A DNA stretch of 64,000 nucleotides from Cellulomonas fengjieae. GTDB taxonomy: Bacteria; Actinomycetota; Actinomycetes; Actinomycetales; Cellulomonadaceae. Both the position numbers and the translations under genes were made by a program. The notes under the pieces are model-generated. The model did no database searches. It worked only from the letters and a program-made list of their open reading frames with translations, and was not told the origin of the DNA. Below, in pieces: positions 47,914 through 57,090 of the stretch (the first letter of the stretch is position 1; each line of letters begins with the position of its first letter). Where the stretch lies: the NCBI RefSeq assembly GCF_018388465.1, contig NZ_CP074404.1, forward strand, positions 1,426,001-1,490,000, written 5' to 3'.

Positions 47914-49221
47914 TCAGCCGCTGACGCGGGCGACGACGACGGGCGGCGGGCCGGTGGGGCTGAGCGGGGCCGTGCGCTCGGGCGCCTGGGTACCGGCCGC
48001 AGCAGCCACCCGGGCCGTGCGGTCCGCCACCTGGGCGGGGCTCAGCGTCGCGGTGCCGGCCCTGATGTCGACGAGGGCGCGCACCTGGTGCCCGCTGAGT
48101 CGGTCCACGGTGATCGCGGTCCACTCGACGCCCGTCACGCGCGGCGGTCCGGCGGGCCGGCCCTGGGCGGGGAACGCGCCCGCCGCCTCGACGTGCGCGG
48201 TGAGCAGGAGCCCCGAGTCCGTGTTCTGCGCGCAGCAGGCTCCGTCCTGGTTCGAGACGTAGTTGCCCAGCCCGTAGGCGACCCACATCCCCTCACCGCG
48301 GGGGCCGCCGGTCAGGCGTGCGACGGGTTGCGGGACGTGGGCGTGGTGGCCGATCACCAGGTCGATGACCCCCGAGTCGGCGAGCGCCTGACTGATCGCC
48401 ACCTGCTCGGAGGTCGGCTCCGTCCGGTACTCGACGCAGCAGTGGACGCTGGCCACCACGAGGTCGGCACCGGTCGCGCGCGCGGCGGTGGCCTGCGCCA
48501 CCATCGCGGCCACGTCCACGAGGTCCACCGACCACGGCTTGTCCGCGTCCACCGGCATCCCGTTGGTGCCGTAGGTCGCGGCGACGTGCGCCACGGTGAT
48601 CGTCCTGCCGGCGCGCTCGAGCGTGTAGAGCTGCGGCTGCGACTGCTCCAGCATGCTGCGTGCCGTACCGACGTGGCCCAGCCCGGCGGCGTCGAGCGCG
48701 TCCAGCGTCGCCGTCACGCCGGCGAAGCCCCGGTCGACGGAGTGGTTGGACGCCGTCGAGCAGCCGTCCCAGCCCTGCGCCTTCAGGGAGGTGGCGATCG
48801 CGGGCGGAGTGCCGAACAGGGGGTAGCCGCTGGGTGACGTCCCGGGCGGCGTGACGGGCACCTCGAGGTGGCACAGCGCGAGGTCCGCGCCCTCGATCCA
48901 GGGGTCCAGGGGACCGAGCACCGGCGCGAAGTCGTAGCCGCCGCCCGCGACCCGGGCGCTCGAGAGCACGGGCAGGTGCGGCAGCACGTCGCCGGTGGCG
49001 ACGATCGAGAAGGCGACGTCCGGGTCGGGCGTCGGCGTGGGGGTCGGCGTCGCCCTCGGTGTGGTCGCGCTCGACGGGGTGGCCACCGGTGCGGCCGTGA
49101 CGCCCTCACCCCAGGAGCGCAGGGCCGCCGACACGGCACCGAGGCTCACGACGAGCAGCACGAGGATCGCGAGGCCGACGACGACGGGGGATCGTCGTCC
49201 GGCGCGGGCGTGTCGGGTCAC
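47914..49221 (-). CDS. CapA-type metallophosphoesterase family protein (PGA_cap)
   Basis: The 435-residue protein has an N-terminal membrane anchor (VVVGLAILVLLVVSLGAVSAAL), a Thr/Pro-rich linker (TPTPTPTPDPD), and a CapA domain with SIVATGDVLPHLP, STASNHSVDRGFAG and VIGHHAHVPQPVARL, which include the metal-binding residues. CapA is known in poly-gamma-glutamate capsule synthesis, but related family members have other roles and no capsule genes are near, so its role is open. The GTG at 49221 is used. It diverges from pgsA across 55 bases. Confidence 0.85.
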   Translation of the reverse strand: MTRHARAGRRSPVVVGLAILVLLVVSLGAVSAALRSWGEGVTAAPVATPSSATTPRATPTPTPTPDPDVAFSIVATGDVLPHLPVLSSARVAGGGYDFAPVLGPLDPWIEGADLALCHLEVPVTPPGTSPSGYPLFGTPPAIATSLKAQGWDGCSTASNHSVDRGFAGVTATLDALDAAGLGHVGTARSMLEQSQPQLYTLERAGRTITVAHVAATYGTNGMPVDADKPWSVDLVDVAAMVAQATAARATGADLVVASVHCCVEYRTEPTSEQVAISQALADSGVIDLVIGHHAHVPQPVARLTGGPRGEGMWVAYGLGNYVSNQDGACCAQNTDSGLLLTAHVEAAGAFPAQGRPAGPPRVTGVEWTAITVDRLSGHQVRALVDIRAGTATLSPAQVADRTARVAAAAGTQAPERTAPLSPTGPPPVVVARVSG

Positions 49222-49276
49222 ACGCGGACCCTATGGGTTGGACGAGGCACCTATGGCGCACCTCTAGGCTGTCCGG

Positions 49277-49870
49277 GTGATGGAAGCCGTGCCCTCCGCC
49301 TGGAACCTGGCGAACCTGCTCACGGTGCTGCGCATCGCGCTGGTGCCGTTCTTCGCGTGGGCTCTCCTCGCCGACGGCGGGCACACCACGACCGGCCGGC
49401 TGGTCGCGACGTCGCTCTTCGTGGTGGCCGCGGCGACGGACCGCCTCGACGGGTGGCTCGCGCGACGGTCCGGACAGGTGACGGACCTGGGCAAGCTCCT
49501 GGACCCGATCGCGGACAAGGTCCTGATCGGCTCGGCCCTGGTCCTGCTGTCGTGGCTCGGCGACCTGTCGTGGTGGATCACCGCCGTCATCCTCGTGCGC
49601 GAGCTCGGCATCACCGCGATGCGGTTCGTCCTGCTGCGCTACGTCGTCCTGCCGGCCTCGCGCGGCGGCAAGCTGAAGACGGTGCTGCAGTCGGTGGCGA
49701 TCGGCCTCTACCTCCTGCCTCTGGACGTGCTGCCGCAGTTCGTCGAGGTCGTCGCCGCGGTCGTCATGGCCGCCGCCGTCGTGGTGACGGTGGTGACCGG
49801 GCTGGACTACGCGCGCGCCGGTCTGGCCATCCGCCGCGCGGTGAGCCAACCCGGTACCGCTGGGCAGTGA
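49277..49870 (+). CDS. pgsA: CDP-diacylglycerol-glycerol-3-phosphate 3-phosphatidyltransferase family protein
   Basis: The 197-residue membrane protein has the full CDP-alcohol phosphotransferase motif, DxxDGxxAR...GxxxDxxxD, in DRLDGWLARRSGQVTDLGKL followed by LDPIADK. It should make phosphatidylglycerophosphate or a related phospholipid. Position next to cinA and clgR matches pgsA3-clgR of mycobacteria. The GTG at 49277 is taken; an ATG follows it at 49280. Confidence 0.92.
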   Translation: MMEAVPSAWNLANLLTVLRIALVPFFAWALLADGGHTTTGRLVATSLFVVAAATDRLDGWLARRSGQVTDLGKLLDPIADKVLIGSALVLLSWLGDLSWWITAVILVRELGITAMRFVLLRYVVLPASRGGKLKTVLQSVAIGLYLLPLDVLPQFVEVVAAVVMAAAVVVTVVTGLDYARAGLAIRRAVSQPGTAGQ

Positions 49871-49871
49871 C

Positions 49872-50378
49872 GTGCCGCTCGCCTCGGACCTGCTCGCCTC
49901 CCTCGCCGCTCGGCGCTGGTCGCTCGCCGTCGCCGAGTCCCTGACCGGTGGGTTGGTCTGCGCCGCGCTGGTCGACGTCCCCGGGGCGTCCCGCGTGCTG
50001 CGCGGCGCGGTCGTCGCGTACGCGACCGACCTGAAGGGCGCCCTGCTCGACGTGGACCGGACGCTGCTCGACGTCCGAGGGGCAGTCGATCCCGACGTCG
50101 TCGCGGCCATGGCGACCGGCGTCCGGCACCGGCTGGGTGCCGACGTCGGCCTCGCCACGACGGGCGTGGCCGGACCCGGACCGCAGGACGGCCGGCCGCC
50201 CGGGACCGTGTACGTCGCCGTCTGCACGCCCGACGGCACGCACGTGCGTTCACTGCGGCTGGCCGGCGACCGAGCACGTGTACGGGCACAGGCCGTGGAC
50301 GCCGTGCTGTCCCTGGGGGTGGAGATCGTGCGCGACCGGGGTGAATCTGCGTCGATCGGTGGTCGGTCGCCGTCCTGA
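49872..50378 (+). CDS. CinA family C-terminal domain protein (nicotinamide-nucleotide amidase, PncC)
   Basis: The 168-residue product is the C-terminal CinA domain alone, with the signatures [15 protein letters not shown] and [10 protein letters not shown]. PncC-type enzymes deamidate nicotinamide mononucleotide for NAD salvage. The N-terminal molybdopterin-binding domain of full-length CinA is absent. The GTG at 49872 begins immediately after pgsA, so the two are probably one transcript. Confidence 0.92.
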   Translation: MPLASDLLASLAARRWSLAVAESLTGGLVCAALVDVPGASRVLRGAVVAYATDLKGALLDVDRTLLDVRGAVDPDVVAAMATGVRHRLGADVGLATTGVAGPGPQDGRPPGTVYVAVCTPDGTHVRSLRLAGDRARVRAQAVDAVLSLGVEIVRDRGESASIGGRSPS

Positions 50379-50614
50379 GCGGGAACACTGCGGGACATCA
50401 CGTCGTTGCACACACCGTGATGAGCACTCGACCCCCGGCACGACGTCTGCCTTCGCGTGTCGGCGGTGCAAGGTACGGTGGAATCCTCCCGGCGAAAGCA
50501 CAGCCGGGTTCTGCAGCGACGGTTTCTGCTGCACAGGGTCCCGGGGACTCGGGTCGAAGCAGGACCTCGGCCCCGGGAGTGGAAGTGGCACGCGACGCGA
50601 GAGGGGGAGCCCGA

Positions 50615-50956
50615 ATGGTTGTACTCCGCCGAGAGATCGGCGATGTGCTGCGGGACGCGCGACAGCGCCAGGGGCGCACCCTGCGTGAGGTGTCGTCGGC
50701 GGCCCGTGTCTCGCTGGGTTACCTCAGCGAGGTCGAGCGGGGCCAGAAGGAGGCGTCGTCGGAGCTGTTGAACAGCATCTGCGAGGCGCTCGATGTCCCC
50801 ATGTCGCTGGTGCTGCGCGAGGTCAGTGACCGCGTCGCGGTTGCCGAGGGTCTGTCGATCCCCGACACCGTCCCCGCGGACCTTGCGGCGTCGGTGGCCG
50901 GTGCCACCGACTTCGGATGGGCGCGGTCGCGCTCGGAGCTCGCCGCCATCAGCTGA
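50615..50956 (+). CDS. clgR: ClgR-type helix-turn-helix regulator
   Basis: ClgR activates genes of the Clp protease and other stress-response functions in actinobacteria. The 113-residue protein begins [20 protein letters not shown] and has the XRE-type helix-turn-helix ([42 protein letters not shown], highly conserved in the family). The ATG at 50615 follows GGGGGAG. The frame upstream is open, but those residues look non-coding. A perfect hairpin follows the stop. Confidence 0.92.
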   Translation: MVVLRREIGDVLRDARQRQGRTLREVSSAARVSLGYLSEVERGQKEASSELLNSICEALDVPMSLVLREVSDRVAVAEGLSIPDTVPADLAASVAGATDFGWARSRSELAAIS

Positions 50957-50982
50957 TCGGGTGGTGAGCGCCGCCCTCGAAT

Positions 50983-51007
50983 GATCGGACGGGTGTCCCG
51001 TCCGATC
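50983..51007 (+). terminator. Hairpin after clgR
   Basis: GATCGGACGGG (50983-50993) pairs perfectly with CCCGTCCGATC (50997-51007) around TGT, 26 bases past the clgR stop. It is the end of the ftsK-clgR region transcript. Confidence 0.75.
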
Positions 51008-51064
51008 GGCGGGTGCGCCTGGTGCGCCCGCGACGCGAGGCAGCGATGCCCGGTCGTCCTCTGC

Positions 51065-51094
51065 ACGGTCCGTGGACTGTCGTCCGCGGACCGT
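51065..51094 (-). terminator. Stem-loop downstream of nei2
   Basis: ACGGTCCG (51065-51072) pairs with CGGACCGT (51087-51094), with a short GGAC/GTCC stem in the loop, 29 bases beyond the nei2 stop on the reverse strand. Confidence 0.5.
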
Positions 51095-51123
51095 TGCCAT
51101 GTCCGGACAGCTCGCTCCCGCCG

Positions 51124-51903
51124 TCAGCTGCCGTCCGGCGGCACGGTCGGTGCGGCCTGGCACCGCGGGCAGTAGAAGATCGGGCGCTCCATGGGCGGCC
51201 TGCGCGCCTGACCCACCGCGATCGGCGTCCCGCACCGGTGGCACGGCCGGCGGAGCCTGCCGTGGACGTGGCCGGGCGGCCTGCCCTCGGCGACCGCGCG
51301 CTGCAGCTGGCTGCGTGCCACGGCGAGGAGCTGACGTGGGTCGGCGAGCTCGTCGGCGGGCGTCCACGGCCACAGCCGTTGCGCGAACAGGGACTCGGCG
51401 GCGTAGATCGTGCCGATCCCGGCGGTGACGGTCTGGTCGAGCAGCACCTCCGCGAGCGGCGTCGAGCCGCGTCCCGCCCACCGGCGCAGGGCCTCGTCCA
51501 GGTCGACCGTCTCGGCCAGCAGATCAGGGCCGAGATGGCCGATGACGGTGGGCTCGTCGCGGGTGCGGACCACGTCGAGCATGCCGAGGTGGTACCCGAC
51601 CGCCGTCCACTCCGCGGTCGCGAGCACCGCCCTGACCTGCGGGGACCGCGCGGCAGCCTCCGGCGAACCGGTGCGGGCGATCCGCCAGTAGCCCTCCATC
51701 CGTAGGTGCGTGTGCAGGGTCCGGCCGTCGTCGAAGCGGGTCAGGAGGTGCTTGCCGTACGAGCGCGTCCCGAGCACCGTGCGACCGACCAGGTCGACGG
51801 TCGCGGCGGTGGGCCAGCGCAGGTCCGACCGAACCAGGACCCGTCCACCGAACGCCCGCTCGAACCGGTCGGCGGTGCGGCGCAGGACGTCGCCCTCAGG
51901 CAC
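51124..51903 (-). CDS. nei2: Endonuclease VIII-type DNA glycosylase/AP lyase (Nei2)
   Basis: The enzyme should remove oxidised pyrimidines. The 259-residue protein begins MPEGD with the catalytic Pro2 and Glu3, has YGKHLLTRF with the conserved Lys, LRMEGYWRI, and a zinc finger of two CxxC pairs, CHRCG and CPRCQ. Its neighbour is lhr, as in M. tuberculosis (Rv3296-Rv3297), so it is the Nei2 type. The lhr stop is seven bases from its start on the same strand, so they are probably co-transcribed. Confidence 0.92.
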   Translation of the reverse strand: MPEGDVLRRTADRFERAFGGRVLVRSDLRWPTAATVDLVGRTVLGTRSYGKHLLTRFDDGRTLHTHLRMEGYWRIARTGSPEAAARSPQVRAVLATAEWTAVGYHLGMLDVVRTRDEPTVIGHLGPDLLAETVDLDEALRRWAGRGSTPLAEVLLDQTVTAGIGTIYAAESLFAQRLWPWTPADELADPRQLLAVARSQLQRAVAEGRPPGHVHGRLRRPCHRCGTPIAVGQARRPPMERPIFYCPRCQAAPTVPPDGS

Positions 51904-51909
51904 GCGCGC

Positions 51910-54900
51910 TCACGGCCGACCGTGCAGGCGAAGGCCCCGCGGGGTCGCCGCGAACCCGGCGGACACCAGCGCCTTGCCGAGTGGTCCGTGCAGGGCACCG
52001 GCGAGGACCTCGACGCCGTCGACCCGCGCGATCGTCAGGCGACCGGTGTGCCGGGTCCGCGCCGTCTGCGCCAGCCCGTCCGCCGCCGCCCGCAGCACCG
52101 CGTCGTCGACCGTGAAGGTCAGCACCGTCCGGCCGCCGCGCTCCAGGTAGAGCGTGAGCGCACCGTCCACGAGCACCACGAGGGCACCCGCCTTGCGGCC
52201 GGGCCGATGGCGCCCCGCGGCGTCGGCCGGGTCCGGCCCCGCGACCGGCCAGGGCAGCGAGGCCCCGTACGGGTTCGCGGGGTCGGTCGCGGCCAGGACC
52301 ACCACCTGCAGGTCCGTCGGCCCGTCCTCGTCGGCCGAGCGCTCGACCACCTGCGCGTCGACGCGCAGCCGGTCGACCGCGCCCGGCAGCGCGAACTGCG
52401 AGCCGCCGAGACGCTCCACGAAGTAGCCGCGTCGGACCTGGCCGCCCTGCTCCAGGGCACTCAGGACGCGGTACACGTCCGTGAACCGCGAGCCGATGCC
52501 CTCCGCGGGGGCCACCGCGCGGGTGAGGATCCCGTGCCGGTCGAGCAGCTGGGCGGCCAGGGCGTGCGCGCGCAGGGTCGGATCCGGCTCGCGCGCGGGC
52601 AGCAGCGACCAGCGGCCACCGCTCGCTGCTGCGTCGCGCCCCAGCCCCGGAGCCGTCGAGCGTGTGCCCGGGTCCGCAGCGAGCTGCACGGCGGCGCGCA
52701 GGCCGAGCCGGGGGCGCAGGGGGCGTCCGCGCGGCGGGGCGGCGCGCGTCCGGTGGGCCGTGCTCCCGGTGCCGAGCCACGCCCGCAGCGGCGCGAGCCC
52801 GTCGTTGGTCACGTGGCCGGTCCAGACGAGGTCCCACACCGCAGCGGCGACGTCGGCCTGGCTCGGCGCGTCGTCGTCGGGGAGCAGCTGGCGGACCCGG
52901 TCGGCGAGCGCCCCGAGGAACCAGGCGCCCCCGCCGCCGAGCGCCTCGAGCAGGGCGTCGTGCAGGGGGGTCTCGGGTGCGGCGTCGGCGGCTCGCAGCG
53001 TGAGGTCGGCCACCGCGGCGGGATGCAGCGAGACCAGACCGTCGTGCCCGGCGAGGGCGCCGTGCCCGGCCCAGACCACCTCACCTGCGGCGGTGAGCTC
53101 GTCGAGCATCGAGGGCTGGTAGTCCGTGATGCGGGCCGGCAGCACGTGGGTCTCGAGGGCCGACGCTGGCACGACGGCGCCCGCCAGCTGCTCGACCACG
53201 CGGGCGACACCGTCGACGCCGTGCAGTGCCCCGGTGGCGGAGGCGCGTCGCGTCGAGCCGACCGGCTGGACGCCCTGCCAGCGTGGCAGGAAGACACCGA
53301 GGGCCTGCGGGTCGACGGGCTCGACCTCGGCGCGCAGCGCGGCGAGCGACCGGCGCCGCAGCGTGCGCAGCACGTCGGCGTCGCAGAACTCGTCGCCGGT
53401 CCCGCCGAGCACGTCCGGCCGCAGGCGGCCCTGGACGAGGACGCCTCGGCCCTCCAGCCTGCGCAGCGTCTCCGACACGACGGCGACGCCGAAGCCGAAC
53501 CGCGCGGCGGCCTGCGCCGCAGTGAACGGGCCGTGCGTGCGCGCATGGCGACGCAGCAGATCTCCCACGGGATCGGGTACCACCTCGGTGAACACCTCGG
53601 GTACCCCCACCGGCAGGGCGACGCCCAGCGCGTCCCGCAGCCGACCGGCGTCCTCGATCGCCGCCCACTGCTCGGTGCGCTCCGCGGGGACGCCCCCGAG
53701 CCGGACCCGGATCACGCGACGGGCGGCCTCGAGCTCCGTCAACCACGCCGGGACCTGGTCCCGCACCTCGGGCTTCGTCCGCTCGGCGAGCTCGGACGCG
53801 GGCAGGGGACCCTGCCGCCGGACGGCGTCGGCAAGCTGCTCGAGCGTGCCCGCCTGCCGGTCGGGTGCGCGCCCGCTGAGCTCCGCCTCGGTCCGCAGCA
53901 CGGCGTCCGGGTCCAGGAGATCGGCCAGCTGCGACTCGCCCCCCTGGCCGAGCAGCTCGGCGAGCAGGGTCGGGTCGAGCGTGAGTGCGGCCGCGCGACG
54001 CTCCGCCAGCGGGGCGTCACCGTCGTAGAGGAACTGCGCGGTGTAGCCGAACAGCAGCGACTGCGCGAAGGGCGACGGCTGGGTGGTGGTCACCTCGACC
54101 ACCCGGACGCGCCGCGCCACGACGTCCCGCATGAGCGTGGTGAGCGCCTCGGTGTCGAAGTCGTCCTGGAGGCACTCGCGCACGGCCTCGAGCAGGATCG
54201 GGAAGTCGGGGTACTCGGACGCCACCGCGAGCAGCTGCGCCGAGCGCTGGCGCTGCTGCCAGAGGGGCTGGCGGCGGTCCGGACGCCGGCGGGGCAGCAG
54301 CAGCGCGCGGCTCGCCGCTTCGCGGAAGCGTGCGCCGAACATGGCCGACGAGCCGAGCTCGGTCTTGACCGCGTCGAGGACCTCGTCCGGGTCGAGCAGC
54401 AGGTCCGCGAGGTCGAGCGCCGGACCGGTCGAGTCCGCCCAGGGGTCCGCGGGGACCGACCCGTCGGCGGCGTCGAGCATGTCCGGCAGCCGGAGCACGA
54501 TCCCGTCGTCGGAGTGCATGGTCGCGGCGTCCACCCCGTACCGCTCGCGCAGCCGCGCGCCGATCACGATCGCCCACGGCGCGTGCACGCGGGCGCCGTA
54601 CGGGGAGTGCAGCACCACGCGCCAGTCGCCGAGCTCGTCGCGGAACCGCTCGACCACCAGGACGGTGTCCGTGGGCAGCTCACCCGTGGCCTCGCGCTGC
54701 TCCCGCAGGTAGGTGAGCAGGTTGTCGGCCGCCCACGGGTCCAGCCCGGCGCCCTCGACCCGCGCGCGTGCGTCCAGGTCGGACAGCGCGGCCAGCTCGC
54801 GCACCCACGCGCCCATCGCCTGACCCAGCTCGGCCGGCCGGCCGGGGGAGTCGCCCTTCCAGAACGGCAGACGGCCAGGGACTCCAGGCGCCGGGGTGAC

Positions 54901-56784
54901 CAGCACGCGGTCGGGGGTGATGTCGTCGATGCGCCACGTGCTGGAGCCCAGGGTGAACATGTCGCCGACCCGCGACTCGTAGACCATCTCCTCGTCGAGC
55001 TCGCCGACGCGCTTGCCACCCCGGACGGTGCCACCCGAGCGCTCCGCGTCGACCGGGACGTCGCTCGTGGTGGCGCTGCCGGCCAGGAAGACCCCGAACA
55101 GTCCCCGGTCGGGGATCGTGCCGCCGCTGGTGACCGCGAGCCGCAGCGCGCCCGGGCGGCCGCTCAGCACGTCGCCGACCCGGTCCCAGACGATGCGGGG
55201 CCGCAGCTCGGCGAACTCCTCGCTCGGGTACCGCCCGGCGAGCATGTCCAGCACGGCGCGCAGGGTCGCGTCGCCCAGCCCCGAGAACGGGGACGCCCGC
55301 CGGACGACCACCGCCAGCTCGTCGAGCGACCAGTCCTCGACGGCCACCATGGCCACGATCTGCTGGGCGAGCACGTCGAGGGGGTTGCGGGGGATCCGCA
55401 TGGCCTCCAGCGACCCCTCCCGCATGCGCTGCGCCGTGACCGCCGCGGGGACGAGCTCACCGCGGAAGGTGGGGAACACGATCCCGCGGGACACGGCTCC
55501 CACCTGGTGACCCGCCCGGCCGACGCGCTGCAGCCCGCTGGCGACCGAGGGCGGCGACCCGACCTGGACCACGAGGTCGATGGCGCCCATGTCGATCCCG
55601 AGCTCCAGCGAGCTGGTGGCGACCACGGCGGGCAGCAGCCCCGCCTTGAGCTCCGACTCGGTGCGGGTCCGCTCCGCACGGCTCATCGAGCCGTGGTGCG
55701 CACGCGCCAGGATGGTGGCGGCGTGCCGCGTGTCGATGCCGACGGCCGTGCCCGACTGCGCCGGGACCGCGGCTGCGCGCAACGTCGCCGGGTCGGGCAC
55801 GTCCTGCCCCGAGCGCTCCGCCCAGACCTCGTTCATCCGCGCGGTGAGCCGCTCCGCGCCCCGCCGGGAGTTGGTGAAGACGAGGGTGGAGCGGTGCTCG
55901 GCCACGAGGTCGACCACGCGCTCCTCCACGTGCGGCCAGATCGACGGCCGCGGCAGCGGGGCGGCAGCCGCGCCGGACAGGTCGAGATCGTCCGGCGTGA
56001 CCTCCGTGCCGCGCAGGTCGGACAGGTCGGGTACCGGCACGACGACGTCGACCACGATCTGCTTGGTCGACGGCGGCTGGACGACCGTGACGGCGCGGCC
56101 GCGGTCCTCCCGCGTGCGTGCACCGCCGAGGAACTCGGCGACGGCGTCGACCGGGCGGACGGTCGCCGACAGCCCGATCCGCTGCGCCGGTCCCGGTCCG
56201 CCGGGGTGGTCGAGCAGGGCGTCGAGGCGCTCGAGCGACATGGCGAGGTGGGCTCCGCGCTTGGTCCCGGCCACCGCGTGGATCTCGTCGATGATCACGG
56301 TGCGCACGCCCGCCAGCCCGGCTCGGGCGCCCGAGGTGAGGACCAGGTAGAGCGACTCGGGCGTGGTGATGAGGATGTCCGGCGGCTTGGTGGCGAACGC
56401 CCGGCGCTCGTTGGGCGGCGTGTCGCCCGTGCGGATGCCGACCGCGACGTCGGGCAGGTCCAGGCCGAGCCGGGTCGCGGCCTGCCGGATGCCGACCAGC
56501 GGCGAGCGGAGGTTGCGCTCGACGTCCGTGGCCAGCGCCTTCAGCGGCGACACGTACAGGACGCGGCAGCGCTCGACCGGGTCGTCCGGCCGTGGACCGG
56601 TCAGCAGGCCGTCGAGCGCCCACAGGAACGCGGCCAGCGTCTTGCCCGAGCCCGTGGGCGCGACGACGAGCGCGTGGTCGCCGCCGGACACCGCGGTCCA
56701 GGCGCCCTCCTGCGCGGCGGTGGGCTCGGCGAACGCCCCCGTGAACCAGGTCCTGGTCGGGTCGGAGAAGCGGTTGAGCACCAC
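51910..56784 (-). CDS. lhr: Lhr, large DEXH helicase-related DNA repair protein
   Basis: Lhr is a 3'-to-5' DNA translocase/helicase. The 1624-residue protein has Walker A GSGKT at residues 45-49 (VAPTGSGKTLAAFL), DEIH at 166-169, and a winged-helix/beta-barrel set in the core (LVFTNSRRGAERLTARMNE, VGRAGHQVGAVSRG), then a long C-terminal region. M. smegmatis Lhr is DNA-damage induced. The GTG at 56784 is used. The reverse-complement frame is open for most of this gene, a compositional artefact. Confidence 0.94.
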   Translation of the reverse strand: MVLNRFSDPTRTWFTGAFAEPTAAQEGAWTAVSGGDHALVVAPTGSGKTLAAFLWALDGLLTGPRPDDPVERCRVLYVSPLKALATDVERNLRSPLVGIRQAATRLGLDLPDVAVGIRTGDTPPNERRAFATKPPDILITTPESLYLVLTSGARAGLAGVRTVIIDEIHAVAGTKRGAHLAMSLERLDALLDHPGGPGPAQRIGLSATVRPVDAVAEFLGGARTREDRGRAVTVVQPPSTKQIVVDVVVPVPDLSDLRGTEVTPDDLDLSGAAAAPLPRPSIWPHVEERVVDLVAEHRSTLVFTNSRRGAERLTARMNEVWAERSGQDVPDPATLRAAAVPAQSGTAVGIDTRHAATILARAHHGSMSRAERTRTESELKAGLLPAVVATSSLELGIDMGAIDLVVQVGSPPSVASGLQRVGRAGHQVGAVSRGIVFPTFRGELVPAAVTAQRMREGSLEAMRIPRNPLDVLAQQIVAMVAVEDWSLDELAVVVRRASPFSGLGDATLRAVLDMLAGRYPSEEFAELRPRIVWDRVGDVLSGRPGALRLAVTSGGTIPDRGLFGVFLAGSATTSDVPVDAERSGGTVRGGKRVGELDEEMVYESRVGDMFTLGSSTWRIDDITPDRVLVTPAPGVPGRLPFWKGDSPGRPAELGQAMGAWVRELAALSDLDARARVEGAGLDPWAADNLLTYLREQREATGELPTDTVLVVERFRDELGDWRVVLHSPYGARVHAPWAIVIGARLRERYGVDAATMHSDDGIVLRLPDMLDAADGSVPADPWADSTGPALDLADLLLDPDEVLDAVKTELGSSAMFGARFREAASRALLLPRRRPDRRQPLWQQRQRSAQLLAVASEYPDFPILLEAVRECLQDDFDTEALTTLMRDVVARRVRVVEVTTTQPSPFAQSLLFGYTAQFLYDGDAPLAERRAAALTLDPTLLAELLGQGGESQLADLLDPDAVLRTEAELSGRAPDRQAGTLEQLADAVRRQGPLPASELAERTKPEVRDQVPAWLTELEAARRVIRVRLGGVPAERTEQWAAIEDAGRLRDALGVALPVGVPEVFTEVVPDPVGDLLRRHARTHGPFTAAQAAARFGFGVAVVSETLRRLEGRGVLVQGRLRPDVLGGTGDEFCDADVLRTLRRRSLAALRAEVEPVDPQALGVFLPRWQGVQPVGSTRRASATGALHGVDGVARVVEQLAGAVVPASALETHVLPARITDYQPSMLDELTAAGEVVWAGHGALAGHDGLVSLHPAAVADLTLRAADAAPETPLHDALLEALGGGGAWFLGALADRVRQLLPDDDAPSQADVAAAVWDLVWTGHVTNDGLAPLRAWLGTGSTAHRTRAAPPRGRPLRPRLGLRAAVQLAADPGTRSTAPGLGRDAAASGGRWSLLPAREPDPTLRAHALAAQLLDRHGILTRAVAPAEGIGSRFTDVYRVLSALEQGGQVRRGYFVERLGGSQFALPGAVDRLRVDAQVVERSADEDGPTDLQVVVLAATDPANPYGASLPWPVAGPDPADAAGRHRPGRKAGALVVLVDGALTLYLERGGRTVLTFTVDDAVLRAAADGLAQTARTRHTGRLTIARVDGVEVLAGALHGPLGKALVSAGFAATPRGLRLHGRP

Positions 56785-56844
56785 CGGGCCATTGTGTCGG
56801 TCCCCGCCGACACCGGCGCGCTCCGCGGGTGGCAGGCTGTGACT

Positions 56845-57078
56845 GTGAGGCTACGAGAGTTCTGGCTGCTGGTGGACGAGGTCCTCGGCAGGGCGCACGG
56901 TCGTGAGCTCACGCGGGAGCTGGTCCTGCGGGGCCTCGACCAGCGCACGGCGATGCAGGCGCTCGACGACGACGTCGAGCCCAGGACCGTGTGGCACGCG
57001 CTCTGCGACGAGCTCCAGATCCCCGAGGACGCGCGCTGGGGCGCGGACGCCCGGCGTCCGGCGCCGCCGCGGGCCTAG
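56845..57078 (+). CDS. DUF3046 protein
   Basis: The 77-residue protein begins VRLREFWLLVDEVLGRAHG, contains LVLRGLDQRTAMQALDDDVEPRTVWHALCDELQIPED, and is the DUF3046 family, which lies beside recA in other actinobacteria (Rv2738c). Function unknown. The GTG at 56845 is the only start near the conserved beginning. The same frame stays open for over 5 kb upstream, opposite lhr, but nothing there is conserved. Confidence 0.85.
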   Translation: MRLREFWLLVDEVLGRAHGRELTRELVLRGLDQRTAMQALDDDVEPRTVWHALCDELQIPEDARWGADARRPAPPRA

Positions 57079-57090
57079 GAGCCGGACCCG

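Noticed and set aside
50440..50480. A TTCGC-like half-site upstream of clgR that could be a ClgR autoregulatory box
   Set aside because: The partner half does not match the expected GCGAA, so I would not call it.
51706..57078. A forward open frame of 1790 codons opposite lhr, ending in DUF3046
   Set aside because: Composition and repetitive residues look like reverse-complement shadow of lhr, a GC-rich artefact; only the last 77 codons match a known family.
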